A stretch of 64,000 bases of DNA. Origin: Catonia carolina (lineage: Eukaryota > Arthropoda > Insecta > Hemiptera > Achilidae). The DNA is taken from the NCBI GenBank assembly GCA_035578175.1, contig JAQMRL010000001.1, positions 436,070,045 to 436,134,044 on the forward strand, in the 5' to 3' direction. The translations under genes were made by a program, and so were the position numbers. Position 1 is the first letter of the stretch, and each line of letters starts with the position of its first letter. Below the pieces are notes generated by a model. The model was not told where the DNA came from and made no database searches. It was given only the letters and a program-made list of their open reading frames with translations. This document shows, in pieces, positions 32,788-45,500 of the stretch.

Positions 32788-33135
32788 CTAGTGTCTTTGT
32801 GTAGTGTGTGTGGTCAACGCAATCTTTGTAATTGTCCGGTAAGTGAAATTGTCTCCGTATATGTTCAAGGTAGGACATTCCACAAAAATATGGTTGACGG
32901 TTAATTTCGTGTTGCAGTGTCTACAGTAAACAGAGTCTTGTTTCGTCATGAGGTAACTATTTGTCAGTTTAGTGTGACTAATTCGTAGTCGTGTAAGAGT
33001 CACTTGGTCAAGTCTATTTTTAAAAATTTCTGGTTGTAAGTCTTGAATGTCAGTCCGTACTGTGTGTAGGTTAGTCGTTAAAGTCTTCCACCACTCGTTG
33101 TAGATTATTTCAAATTTGTGTCTGAACATTTTCTG
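32788..33135 (-). pseudogene. LINE C-terminal domain with zinc-knuckle-like motif
   Basis: About 113 codons are open on the minus strand. The end carries TLTRLRISHTKLTNSYLMTK, then YCRHCNTKLTVNHIFVECP. In I/R1-like and related LINEs the region after the RNase H domain reads 'RLRIGHTRLTHS.L......P.C..C...LTV.HIL.ECP', so the C-x2-C...H...C pattern fits. RT and endonuclease are missing. This LINE differs from the one at 21.4 kb. Confidence 0.85.
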
Positions 33136-33304
33136 CAGATCTCAATGGGAGACTTATTTATTCAGACAAAAGTTTTTATTAGGCAACTGGGTTTTCTTTA
33201 ATTTAAAAAAAATATTCATCCAATGGATTTGTCACTTCATTTTCATTACTTTGTTTTTCTTTTACCATTAATTAATAAACTTTGTGTAACTAAAATCTGT
33301 TTTT

Positions 33305-33445
33305 ACTTTCTCTTGCCTATATGAATATATAGGAAGGAAAGTATTGTTTTCATGTCGATTTTAAGAAATCGAGTTTTCACCGGATCTATACGTTTTCAGA
33401 CCCCCTGAACCCAAAAAACATGTTTTTAGTGATTGGTCTGTGTGT

Positions 33446-33490
<45 letters not shown>

Positions 33491-34262
33491 CAAAATATCT
33501 CAAGAACGGAACATTGTACGAACTTGAAACTTGAAACTTAAGTTACATACCACACCGGACCCGACACAAACATTTTCATCAAAATCGGTCAACCGGAAGT
33601 AGTAGTTTATTCGTATAATTTTTCGCTTTTTTGCGATTTTCTCAAAAACTGGTCCTACGATTTTTTTTAAAAATCGCCTCATTTACTCAATTTTTTATTC
33701 TCTACAAGATAGGGTAGGCGCCATGTTTGCTGAAATTCTCGGTGAGGCTGTTTTTACGTAAAAAAAGTGTTTTTTTAAGATTACGGCTTTAATATGTAAT
33801 ATAGCACAAAAGTGTATATAATAAAAAATGTAGAGAATTTATAATTCTATAACTTTTGTTTCAAACATTTTTTTGTATAACGCTCAGTTTAGCGGTAATT
33901 AGCGATTTTCTGTTTTTTTCTCACGAAAACGTGTGAAAAATCGATTTTTTTAAGATTTAGGCCTTAGTATGCATTTTACGACAAAAGTGTATATAATTAA
34001 ATTTATAGGAAATTAAAAGATCTACAACTTTTATTTATAGCATTTTTCTCTACAGAGCGTAGTTTAGCGTGAAAGAGTGATTTTCCGTATTTTTAAGCCA
34101 AACGAGTTCGATTTTCATCTTGCGTCTTTCACTCATGATTAAAATAAGGTTATGTTTTTGAGGTTAGTGTTTTGTTTATTTATAATATTTTATTAATAAT
34201 GTTAGGTTTATTATTAATTATTTGCATTGGCAAAAGAAAGTTGTGTGAGTGTTTCACACCAG
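33305..34262 (-). mobile_element. Family A element, complete (copy A7)
   Basis: A 958-bp reverse copy with both ends. Element-strand flanks are AAAAAT before and AAAAAC after, close to the family's AAAAAT duplication. A (TG)n tract lies at about 33439-33487. Confidence 0.93.
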
Positions 34263-36142
34263 ATTTTTTAAATTCATTACGGCCGTTACAATATTATGAA
34301 CTTCAATAAGTAGCCTGCGTAGCTGTGAAAGGTAGTATGCATGTTTAATAATTTTATCAGTCGAATTAGAACAATTACAACGTTGAATAAAATACTCTAA
34401 ACGTTGATCATAAAGTGGATGAATAACGAATTCTCAGTAAATATTGAAAAATTATGTAATTATTACTATTGACGAATGTAGTACAAACCTAACGCAGTTA
34501 ATAGCCATCCTACCGATGTTAAATCCCAAGGCTACTTTCATTTTTACTCTGCGTATTATTAGTTAAATTAAAACAGCTTAATGATCAGACAAAATAAATT
34601 ACAAAGTGACATACTTATTCATTGCACTAATTAAATTTTTATAATGAGTTTTAAATATGTTTTTATTTAGTTTCATTTATATTTAAATAATTAATTTATT
34701 TTAAATATCAATGTTTAATTATTATTGCGTGCTTAACAATTACCTCACTTTAATTAATAATTTTTTTTAAACGGTGTACTATGTTTTTGAGTGTACTATA
34801 CTTATCTTACTATTTCGTTTTTGTTAACTAGAAATTATATTTAAAAACCGGAATCGATGTTAATATTTTAGGCTAAGTTAATATAATAATATTTAATATT
34901 ATATATTAAATATTATTATTATTTATATATAATTATTATTTATTTATTATAATATTATAATATTTAATATTTATTTAATATCTAATATTTAAAAATATTA
35001 GAAGTTAAAGAAATTTGAAAATGATCGAAAATTCCTAGAATGGTTTAGTCATTAGTGTAGAATACAACTCAACTGCTAGAATGAAAGTTTTCATTTTTTT
35101 CCCAGTGAATGACAGTCTTTAGTTTTATAATACTGCACTGTAAATAAAATTGTTCTGTTTAAAGAAATTTAGGACGTTTCTTTTTAGATGAAATGAAGTT
35201 TTGAACGAGAAATACGCAAAATTGAAGACTTAAGTTTTTGGATAGATCGTCGTGTGTTAAGGATATCATAAACGTAGAAAATGATGAATGAGAAACTCTT
35301 TCATCTGATATTACATGAAGTTCTAATATAACATAATAAAAAGCCAAAAACTGGAGTCCTCCGAACATGTTAGCCTATAAGTGGGAAGAAATACCATCTA
35401 CTGCAGAATACAGGAAAGAATCGGAGATGAGTGGAGTGTAGGTGACGAAGTACATCTTGGTTAAAGGAATCTTTGTGACCGGTAATGATACTTCCTCTGA
35501 AGAAATATTTAAGGTAGTGTCAAAAGTAAGAATTGCTTATTTGATCGCCAACCTCCCACAGAAAAAAGCAACCAAAGAAGAAAACGAAAATCTTCATCTA
35601 GATGATGGAGAATAAACTATTGTTATTTCAGCCTAGGGTGTTCAAGTATGTGTTCGAAAATTTCCAAGAACACTAGCAATGAAAAGTCAAAAGACAAAAT
35701 TTCAAAAACTGACAAAACGCAAAATGAAGTGGAGGTAATGAAAATTAGATTGTGAAATTTTTTCAAACAACTATAAAAAAATTATAAGAAGGGAAGCTGA
35801 TTGGAAACGAATCGTAGAAAGACCGTAGGAAGAGTTTAGATAAAAGAATAGAGCATGGAGACACCTTAGAAACCTCGTAGCTGATGGCTGAGAGAGACAA
35901 TGGCATGGAAGTAACTGATAAGTGAAAAAACCGATCATTTTAGATTCTCATGGATTATAAAATCTACGTGTTTGAATATCTGACTCTTTATTTTCCGATC
36001 TTCTAATAAATATTTCAGGCTTTCTTTCATATTACTAAAATACTCAGTTTTTTTACGCGAAAACTTTAATCCAACGTTTTCTTACACACTCTTCTTATAG
36101 GTCTGCGTTATATGCCCTTCCTGAGTCTATTTTATCCGATGT
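34263..36142. other. AT-rich region; weak LINE-like traces
   Basis: About 1.9 kb. Extreme AT-rich, partly palindromic sequence at about 34880-34995 ('aatatttaat' and 'attaaatatt' arms). At 35500-35610 the plus strand reads KVRIAYLIANLPQKK, slightly like the 'KVRIAMMIANLR' end of LINEs. Weak. Nothing else is recognised. Confidence 0.35.
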
Positions 36143-36545
36143 TGTTGTTGTTTATGTCATCAGCCGAAAAGCTGCTTTGAACCTTTGTAATTTAGAAGCT
36201 TTACTAAGTAAAACGAGGAGTGTGATGGTTTACAATTGCCTTCCTCACTGAGTGGAAAAGTATGCTTATCAGCATACCAGATGCTCTAAAAAGCATCTAT
36301 CTTCCATCCTGTAAATGATAATTTCACTTCATTCACCACAGATTTTGGTTGTATAATAAAATTCGTTTCTTTCAGAGTAAATAACTCTGACTGTTGCCTT
36401 TTACACCTGTACCTCTTCTGTTCTTAAATAGTTTAGTCATATAATTGGCTGACCATGTGATTAGGAACCGAACTATTTTTTTAGCCCTGGAACTAGCAAA
36501 TCGAGTGCAAGTAATTTAACCTCCACTTACATATTATGGGCAATT
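36143..36545 (-). mobile_element. SINE-V copy 5
   Basis: Minus-oriented and near full length: starts GTTGTTGTTTATGTCATCAGCC-like sequence at 36143 and ends 'acatattatgggcaattt'. Diverged at many sites. Confidence 0.88.
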
Positions 36546-37080
36546 TTATCCGATAATAAAGCAAAATTTGTATAAGCTAAACAATTTTTTCGTACATAAT
36601 TATGTTTTCTTTCTATCTTCTTTGAATTGTTTTTGCATTTTATTGATCCAGTTGTTTTTTCCATTGATATCCTACTTTATTCAAAACACAGGTACGTAGT
36701 AATTGTGATAATCCATCTTCTTGTCTAACTCCAGTTCTCGTTTCAAATTCCATAGAGATCTCTCCAAGAAATAATTGCTACGAATATTAGTTTATAAAAT
36801 TGTTACTTGACTGGTTTTCTTAATTTCTTGATGTAAATTTTACTATTCTGCATTAAGAAAAGTATTTTAAAATTTTATTATTTTTAATAAATAAAACAAT
36901 AAAGCAACTTAAGAGAGCTTTGCAATAAATTGTGTTTTGTTTCAGTCAACCATTTAGTTGCGTTTTGATGATCATATTGTACTTATTCGTATGTGTTATC
37001 CCTTTCATTTTTTGTTTGAACTTTCTTTTGGAGCTTCAGTTTTCTTTCTTTTCTTTTTTTTTGAAGAAAGTTTTTTGGGG
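36546..37080. other. AT-rich sequence, nothing recognised
   Basis: About 530 bp without a supported feature. Confidence 0.5.
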
Positions 37081-37181
37081 TTAGTTTTTTTGTTCATTTC
37101 TAATGTTTTATTACTAACGTTAGGTTATATTGTTAATTATTTGCTTTGGTAAGAGAACGTTGTGTGAGTGTTTCACACTAG
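37081..37181 (-). mobile_element. Family A element, 5'-end fragment (copy A9)
   Basis: Only the first ~100 bp of family A, reverse-oriented, ending AGTGTTTCACACTAG. The remainder is absent, so it is a deletion relic. Confidence 0.8.
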
Positions 37182-37826
37182 ATTTTTTAAACTCATAATT
37201 TTCTTACAAATTATAAATAAATGATGTAAAAGATTTAATTTTTAGATTGATTTGTTAAGATGTTCTAAAAAGTACAGGTATATGGAGAAATTAGTAAAAG
37301 TGAATCTAAGAGTAAAATAAGCTCTAACTGATGTACTTTTGTTGTTCATTGTATTTAATTAAACTTTCAATAATAAACTTTAGAACTATGATCCAAACGC
37401 CATTATAGCTTGATTGAAAAACATGATTTTGAGCAAACTTTGGCTATACAAGTTAATTACGTAAGTTGTATAGAGTAAGCTACCCTGCGTAATTTAGTTT
37501 TAATTGAATCAGCGAACACAAAAAAGTTTTCCATGGCCTAGGTATATAGGTTTATATTAAATAAAAAGGTTATGCTAAAAGCAATTTAAATTACTTAAGT
37601 TTTTTTTATCTAGTACCTTTGTGTTTTACAGTTCAAGGTCGTCTGTGGCACTACTTGTTCATTCCATTAGTTTGTTTTGTGTTCCACATGTAACATAACT
37701 TAATACATTCTCTCCTCATTGTTTATCATGCAGGTACTTAGGAAATCAAGCAAATTTTTCAATAATTTTATATTTTTGTATTCTGCAACACTGTAATTTT
37801 TAAATAAATCTTTATAATGCATCCTG
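37182..37826. other. AT-rich sequence, nothing recognised
   Basis: About 640 bp without a supported feature. Confidence 0.5.
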
Positions 37827-38221
37827 CACTGTCCATAACGGGCAGATGGAGTGATAATTATTTACAGTCTATCTGATAGTTCCAGGGCTACAAAAAATAG
37901 TTCTGTTTCTTATCACATAGTCAGCCACTTATATGGCTGAACTATTTCAGAACAGAAGAGGTAGAGGTGTAAAAGACACTAGTCAGAGTTATCTCCTCTG
38001 AAAGTAATGAATTTCATTATACAGCTAGACCCTGTGGTGAATGAAGTGAAGGTGTCATTTGCACGGTGCAAAGTAGATGCTTTTCGGAGGGCCTGGCATG
38101 CATAGGCTACTTTTATACTCAGTGAGGAAGGCAATAGTAAACCACCTAACTCCTCGTTTTACTAACTTAGTAAAACCTCTAGAGTTTCAAACCAGTCTTT
38201 CGGCTTTTGACCTAAATAACA
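37827..38221 (+). mobile_element. SINE-V copy 6
   Basis: Plus-oriented, near full length, from 'ctgtccataacgggcagatgg' to 'gacctaaataacac'. It contains a small duplication in the arm of the TTTTACTnAGTAAAA hairpin ('ttttactaacttagtaaaac'). Confidence 0.88.
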
Positions 38222-38357
38222 CTTAGAAATTTCGTAATTATTCTTAATAAAACGGTTTTATTAACTTAATTTAGTATGACTTTACGGTTAACATTCTTAA
38301 TTTCAGTTAAGCAAACTGTCAACTGTATAACCTAAATAGTAAAATGTAACATTTAAT
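38222..38357. other. Spacer between two convergent SINE-V copies
   Basis: Short AT-rich spacer; nothing recognised. Confidence 0.5.
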
Positions 38358-38368
38358 TTGTTTAATTG

Positions 38369-38715
38369 TGTTGTTTAGGTCATCAGCCGAAAGGCTGGTT
38401 TGAACCTCTAGAGGTTTTACTAAGTAAAACGAGGAGTAAGGTGGTTTACCCTTGCCTTCCTCAATGAGTGGAAAAGTATGCTCATCAGCATGCCGGGCCC
38501 TCTGAAAAGCACACATTTTCCACTCTGTAAATGACACCTTCACTTCATTCACCACAGGGTCTGGCTGTATAATGAAATTCATTACTTTCAGAGGAAATAA
38601 CTCTGATTAGTGTCTTTTACACCCCTACCTCTTCTGTTCTTAAATGATTCAGTCATTTAATTGACTCACAATGTGATAAGAAACAGAACTATTTATTTTA
38701 GCCCTGCAACGGACA
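38369..38715 (-). mobile_element. SINE-V copy 7 with 11-bp target duplication
   Basis: The direct repeat TTGTTTAATTG flanks it (38358-38368 and 38716-38726). The 5' end starts at TGTCCGTTGCAGGGC and lacks the first ~50 bp of the full-length form. Because the duplication is intact, this is 5' truncation at insertion and not later loss. Confidence 0.95.
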
Positions 38716-38726
38716 TTGTTTAATTG

Positions 38727-39287
38727 ATTAGCATGATATTTAGCCTAACAGTAATAAATATTCTTAACCTATCATCTCGAATCCAAAATATTCCTTTTAT
38801 CTATTTTTAATGATAACATAATATTTTTATGATCGTATCTAAATGTTGGAGTATTTCAGAGTTACAGACATATTCCACCTAAGAAACCGTGAACATCCTT
38901 CTGTAACACCTTACCTTGAACGCCTCAAGTTTATCATACCTCCCAAGATATCATCCCTTCTGTCTTTCTTCCTTCTGGTTTTCTCCTAGGAAAAGAATTT
39001 TGTTATATAAATGAATTCTTTAGTCTTCGCTGAAATCATTTTTTTGTAAAATTGAGTTCAACTATAGCGTTTATGTGCGCATATTATAGTAGGCTAACTT
39101 TGTGGAAATTAAATATTTTCCGTATAATGTAATTAAAAAAAAAGCTTACATGTGCACGTTCTCTGTTATATTATTTTATATAGGGTATTATTCATACTCT
39201 TTGTTTACTCAATTTGATGTTAATTGTCTCATCTATTTATTTTTAGATTTAGTCAATTAAAATATTGTTTTAGATGTAGTATAGGTC
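38727..39287. other. AT-rich sequence, nothing recognised
   Basis: About 560 bp without a supported feature. Confidence 0.5.
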
Positions 39288-39297
39288 TATTAAATTA

Positions 39298-39696
39298 CGC
39301 CCATAACAGGCAGGTGGATTATTAAAATAATTGCACTCGATGTGTTGGTTCCAGGCCTGCAAAATTCTGTTTCTTATCATGTGGTCAGCCAATTATATAA
39401 CTGAACTGTTTAAGAACAGAAGAGGTAGAGGTGTAAAATACACTAATCAGAGTTCTCTGCTCTGAAAGGAGCTAATGAATTTCATTATACAGCCAGACCT
39501 GTGGCGAATGAAGTGAAAATGTCATTTTGAAGGGTGCAGAGTAGAATGCTTTTCGGAGGGCCTGGCATTCTGACAAGCATCGGCTACTTTTGTACTAGTG
39601 AGGATGGAATAGGTAAACCACCTCACTCCTCGTTTTACTAAGTAAATTTTCTAGTGGTTAAAACCAGCCTTTCAGCTGTTGACCTAAACAACAACA
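39298..39696 (+). mobile_element. SINE-V copy 8 with 10-bp target duplication
   Basis: The direct repeat TATTAAATTA flanks it (39288-39297 and 39697-39706). Full length, starting CGCCCATAACAGGC and ending ACAACA. Moderately diverged. Confidence 0.93.
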
Positions 39697-39813
39697 TATT
39701 AAATTATGTTAATTTTTAATGTCGTTTATATTGTTACACCTAATCCTCGGTTCGTTCGAAATCTGGGTATAATAAATAATAAACAAACTTATAACAAGTT
39801 ATTACAATTATTT

Positions 39814-40207
39814 GTTGTTGTTTAGGTCATCAGCCGAAAGGCTGGTTTGAACCTCTAGAGGTTTTACTAAGTAATACAAGGAGTGAGGTAGTTTACCATT
39901 GCCTTCCTCACTGAGTGAAAAATTATGTTTATCATCATGCCGGGCCCTCTGAAAAGCACATACTTTCCACTCTGCAAATGACACCTTCACTTCATTCACC
40001 ACAGGGTCTGGCTGTATAATGAAATTCATTACTTTCAGAGGAGACAACTCTGATTAGTGTCTTTTGCACCTCTACCTCTTATGTTCTTAAATGATTCAGT
40101 CATTTAATTTGCTAACCATGTGATAAGAAACAGAACTATTTATTTTAGCCCTGCAACGGACAGATTTAGTGTAAATAAATTGACACTCCACCTGTCTGTT
40201 ATGGGCA
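39814..40207 (-). mobile_element. SINE-V copy 9 with 11-bp target duplication
   Basis: The direct repeat TACAATTATTT flanks it (39803-39813 and 40208-40218). Full length on the minus strand, from TGCCCATAACAGACAGGTGG to (AAC)n. Together with copies 6-8 it forms an alternating-orientation cluster within 2.4 kb. Confidence 0.95.
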
Positions 40208-40329
40208 TACAATTATTTATTTACACATTTAATAATTACAATTAATTATCAAACTTAGACAAAACAAAATATAGTACAATTAGATTACTTCAATTAAATT
40301 AATTATAGAACTTAAGTTTAAACTAAACT

Positions 40330-40695
40330 GGACCAAGAATATAATACTGTTCTTACGAATCAAAACTTTTGTATTACCTGTCGGCAACCACTTGATACTA
40401 CTTGTAGGCTATGTACAAGTACTATAAACGTAGCTCAGAACCGATCTCGTAACGACACTATTTCAATAACCTCTTTTCTATTCACAATTCTAATATTAAC
40501 TGACTGATTGTAAAGGCTGTAACTGTTTTTATATCACCGGTTTTATCATTTCCCAAAAAAACGAGATCTTTCTCTTAAAATTTCCACTATTCACGAAAAT
40601 ATAGAAGGAATCAAAAACAACCGTTTCGACCAGTCTCGATTTCCTAGAACTCTAATTCAAAACATCTTATTCATCACAATTCACTATCTTTGTTC
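40330..40695 (+). repeat. Diverged dispersed repeat D (copy 2)
   Basis: Ordered similarity to 31240-31605 in the same direction, with scattered substitutions and indels. Non-coding. Confidence 0.6.
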
Positions 40696-41795
40696 ATTAA
40701 AATATCAAAATTCCTTACAATGAACGATTCATTCCTTAAGCCATTTTTAAAATATCACAATGTTACAATCTGTAAATATTTTTTTTCAAAGTGTCCTAAT
40801 TTCTTCTAATTTTTGTCTACCAATGAAAGTGCAAACTGTTCAATCGATGATTAATACGTTTAATTGTAAATATGAGAATCGTACACGACAAGGAATTAAT
40901 TTTTTAGTCAATTATTAATGTCAGTATAATACTTTGCTGTTCAGAGTAATGTCGTTGCACAGGTTTCCTTATCCACTTTAAGAGAATGCCGGATTAGTCT
41001 TGTTTTTTGGTTCTATCCATTAGTATAACTTTCCTATTTCCTTTTCAAATAATTTTGACGTGTCATTTATAAAATTAATGTTGGCCTACAATCTTGAACA
41101 ACATAAAATAGAATTGAAACCAAACTGCAGTAAATTATGCATGAAGAATAATATTAGTCTACGACAGAACTTTTCCTTCGTTGAATTTTTTGAATGTTTT
41201 GTGAATTTTTTCAATTTTATTTGTACTAAAGCATTTTAATCGACAGGAATCAAGGATAGGCAAAATTTTATGTTCTATTATTCAGCAAACTAAATTGAAT
41301 TAAATTGTTTTACTTTATGACCTAATAAATATTTTTATTGCAACTATATAAACTATAGGTATACAGATACAAGAATTTAATGAAATAAAATAATACAGCG
41401 CATGATAAATATTTTCGTAAATAATGCACAAAACACATAAAATACAAAATAAACAATAAAAGTCATTTATCTTTAATTGTCAATACTATACCAATAATAG
41501 GTAAAACTGAATTGCTGTAATAGCATTAGCTCTAATATTCAATTGTGCTGGACAATATTATTAATGATTCGTCACGTGTACACCGGAGATTAAATTGTAA
41601 CAGTTTGACTGGTCGTTTGTTGCTATTGCTATTCAAAGCCTAAAACCGCTAATTCATTATAAAACCTAAATCTATTAAATTAATGGTTTTATCATATTGA
41701 AAACTAAATTTAATTTATGTTTGAATTTTATTATTATAGCCTGTAGCCTACACATAATTATGTACAATTTTCGGAAAATTAATTTCAGCTTTCAT
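40696..41795. other. AT-rich region, nothing recognised
   Basis: About 1.1 kb without a supported feature. Confidence 0.5.
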
Positions 41796-41806
41796 AACTG
41801 TGTGAT

Positions 41807-42144
41807 TTGCCCATAACAGACAGGTGGAGTGTCAAATTATTATCAGCCAATTAAATGACTGAATCATTTAAGAACAGAAGAGGTAGAGGTGTAAGAGACA
41901 CTAATCAGAGTTATCTCGTCTGAAAGTAATGGATTTCATTATACAGCCAGAACCTGTGGTGAATGAAGTGAAAGTGTCATTTGCAGAGTGGAAAATATAT
42001 GCTTTTCAGAGGGCCTGACATGCTGATAAGCGTATTTTTCCACTCAGTGAGGAAGGCAATGGTAAACCACCTCACTTCTCGATTTACTTAGTAAAACCCC
42101 TACAGGTTCAAACCAGGCTTTTGGCTGATGACCTAAACAACAAA
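41807..42144 (+). mobile_element. SINE-V copy 10 with 11-bp target duplication
   Basis: The direct repeat AACTGTGTGAT flanks it (41796-41806 and 42145-42155). Its 5' end is present (TTGCCCATAACAGACAGGTGG), but about 50 bp between 'gtcaaattatt' and 'atcagccaat' are missing. The AAC tail is short. Confidence 0.95.
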
Positions 42145-42155
42145 AACTGTGTGAT

Positions 42156-45000
42156 ATACCGAAATTTAAATGTAATATTTTAGGCAATTCATGTTAAAAT
42201 TCATTTATTTTAAAGACATAGAGTTGTTTATGGTTTTAAAACTTTTATACGTAGTACCTATTTATCCAAAAATTCCTCAATTTACCGTATACTAAAGTCT
42301 AGTCGGACTCCGACATTAAATCCGAACCTTTAATAAAGATGTGGGGGAATTTTTTTATTCGTATGCAGCAGAAGTTTGTCCTCGATGGTAGTCCGTTTAG
42401 GTTTATTTATTTCTTTTTTCCCCTTAGTCTCAAGAGAATTATTACCACTTGCCCAAAAGAAATTACTGAAGTGAATATTATGTTAGAGGAAGTATTATCG
42501 TATTTGTGCATTAACGTAGGAGTAAAAATTATCCAATCAAAACTTACGAAAAAACCTACGTAAGATGACGAAATTTTTCAGTGACTTTAAATCGCAACCA
42601 CGATATAACAGAGACCGGTAGAGCGAGGACCTACTGTAGTCTATATCTTTTAACAAATAATTTTCTTCTAATTATACGAACTTTATTTTTTTAATATATA
42701 GACTGGTACATTATAATCTGTTTATTCTTTAAACAATAAATAACTACTCTGGCAGAAACGTGAAAAAAACCAAAGGATGTCACACATTCATCGATGTTTG
42801 ACCTCTGTGATGGTTAAAAATATTAAAAATAATAATAAACAGGAATTTATAAATAAAATACAGAAGAATATTACTCTAAATTTTGATTAAAATATCGATA
42901 AGGCAGTTACAGAAAATCAAATTTCGTTAACTTTGAATTTAGATTTAAATACACTAATAAATTGATTGCTATTAAGATTTTTTTGTTTGTAAATTCTGTC
43001 CAAATAATTAATAGTGACACTATATAAGTTAATAATATATCTGTATTTATATATAAATACAGTCGTTGGAAAATATTTTTTCTTTGTTTTGTACTCGAGA
43101 TCCTCGTGTTTCTGAAAAGTACTCAATTGGATTCTTACGCTACTTAGCTACTTTTTACGGAATAAAATAATTTGTAAAAGTTTAAAAGTTTTAGAACGAT
43201 TTCAATCAAAAAAATCATTAGAAACATGTAGAGCATGCAAATAACAAATTTAATTTTGGAGGTTTTAACTTGTTTCAGTGAAAAAAGCATTTTCAGATTT
43301 CAGCGTTAAATGTTTTGGTTAACTATATAAACATAAAAATTTAATAGTAGACTAATTAATTTATGACAATGGTTTAACTATTTTAAGAAAAAAAATGCTT
43401 CTACCTTGATAAACAGGGCTTACAAACATACATTGATGAGATTTGGTAACGTAATGGTTCACACTTTTTTGTATTCCAGCAAACTTGGCTTCTTGAAGGA
43501 AGAGGAAACAATAAAAAAAACTATTTTCCCGTTACACATTAATTGCTCATTATGCAAGTTGGTCAGCACTGGGTTCAAAACCGATAACGGTTTGACCGCC
43601 ATTTACTTCCATGCCTTCTTTGACACTACTAGACTGCCAGCAAAAGAGCCAGCTGTTTTACATAAGTTAGCATATCTTAAAATTTTTACTAAATAAAGAA
43701 GGAATAAATGATAATCTAATTCTACGTTAACGACTTATAGGGCAGTACTACGGGGTAAAATATACACATGTTGTAAAATATTAAATTTTGTTTTATATGG
43801 ACTTGAATAATGTATTTATAGTGCCTAAACAGTAAGATATTTCTTTTTTTATGTTAAGCCCTGGCAAATGTACTTACCAAGGAACGTTTATTGAAACGGA
43901 TATCACAGAATGTTTAGTGGTAAGAATTAAAACAACTTGTAGTCCTATATATAACAGAAAAATGTGTCGAATAACTTAACTTTATATTGGCATGAACGCT
44001 TGCTTTCCCGTAAAAAACTCGAATTTTCCCAGCACTGTACAAAAGTAACAACAAAACAACAAGGTTGCGTACGCTGGTATGAACCCTTACCACATTCGTG
44101 TAATTCGCTAAGCAAATGGCCGCTGCACACTAATTTCAAAATGTGGATAGCTTACTTATCAGAGAACATCCATAAAACCATAAAATGCCATTAGGAGGGT
44201 TCTTCTGCATAGCTTATTCTTAAATAAAATCGACCTTATTGCCAGTGGTAAGTATACTTACCAAAGACCTATAAAAGATTAATCTACTTGTCATTAGAAA
44301 AACAGCAATTGAATGGAAGCCTATAATGAAACCAACCCATACAAAAGCTATTGTTGTCAAAACACAACGAACCGCATAATAGTATAATAATATTCTTTAT
44401 TTTGTTTAATAGTACTTTTGTATCGGTGCTAGATAAAAAAATCTATCTGGTAGGCCTAGTACTGTGTCACATTACCATTATAAGTAATCGTAGCGACCGA
44501 ATTTTGCTAGGAACAGAAAAAAAATTTCCGACTAAAAGAACAGAAAGTTGTAGACCTAAACGTGACTTCTAAACAATAATTTTAAAGCTGATTAACGTGA
44601 ATATATTCGAAACCACTTTAATAAATCAACAACAACGCGGAATTAAGCACATTTTCAGAGGATTTTTATTACCATTAGTAAAATAGTATTTTGGTGATTT
44701 TTAAATCTCAGCTGCTGTTTATTTCAATACTCTTTGAATTCTTTATTCATTCTTTATTCCAGATTTTTATAGTTTGTAGTATATTGTTTATTTTTGTAAT
44801 CTAGTTTAATTAGATAGAATTAAGTTTAGACCTACAGTTTTGCTAGGTACTTCTAAATTTATTACAGATTATTACAGAATATTTATGTTAGCCTACATGA
44901 AATAAATTATATACCCTCAGGAACCGTCGATTTGACAGTGTATGTTTCTATCAAATCCCGGTCGTTTTATTGTTAGTTATGTAAGCGTTATTTAGTTTTC
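42156..45000. other. About 2.8 kb, no recognised element
   Basis: Unlike its surroundings this stretch lacks repeats I can identify. Open stretches at 43406-43696 (plus, 96 codons) and 43964-44194 (plus) have no recognised domain, and a 3' splice-like 'tgtattccag' lies in the first. They could be single exons of a host gene, but there is no positive evidence. Confidence 0.35.
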
Positions 45001-45500
45001 CGTACAGAGTAAATAACAGCAAAGGGGAATAACAAGATTAGTTAGAATAATTACATTTTCAAGTTGGTTAAGTTATTGATTTTAGTATTGTTTGTTAACG
45101 GATCAATTAATAACGTGGGTAACTTAGTTTTTAAGCTAATAGAATGAGGAAAGCGTTGTAAATGTGAAGGCATGTTGCTTGATGAGTTAGAAAGAGATAG
45201 AGGTAGTTGTGAATTTTCACCTGAACCGAATGCGAGTGCAGGGATCCCCCCTGCCTGACATTGATTTTTCCACCCCATTCTGCTTTGCCATGACGGAACC
45301 GACCTTCTCATTCACCCTGTCACCCTCTCCTCCTTCTTCGCTTTCTCCTGCTTCCGTACACCTCCCACCCCACCTTTTTACATCGTATTCCTCCCGCGAC
45401 TAAAACCTGGACCGCCTTTCCTTCCTGTTACGTTTCAAGAGGCCGACGTTCAATCATTTCATTCTTTCAACCGTATCCTCTCTCGTGTCCTTTTACCACC
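45001..45500. other. Less AT-rich, pyrimidine-rich stretch
   Basis: At 45200-45500 the plus strand is C/T-rich and clearly higher in GC than its neighbours. Open frames on both strands (plus 45209-45403, minus 45051-45311) overlap each other and match no family I know. It could be a 5' UTR, an exon or a regulatory island. Confidence 0.35.

Noticed and set aside
38319..40047. Repeated short open frame (FIIQPDPVVNEVKV...) as a conserved small protein
   Set aside because: It occurs only in SINE-V copies and is broken in several; it appears open because the copies are similar. There is no start codon context and no codon-type substitution pattern.
31240..40695. Complete LTR retrotransposon between the two D repeats
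   Set aside because: The 9-kb interior has SINEs, a LINE fragment and family A but no gag, protease, RT or integrase, and the repeats are too diverged for a young pair.
43406..43696. 96-codon open frame as a gene
   Set aside because: No recognised domain and only moderate length for AT-rich DNA; mentioned only as a possible exon.
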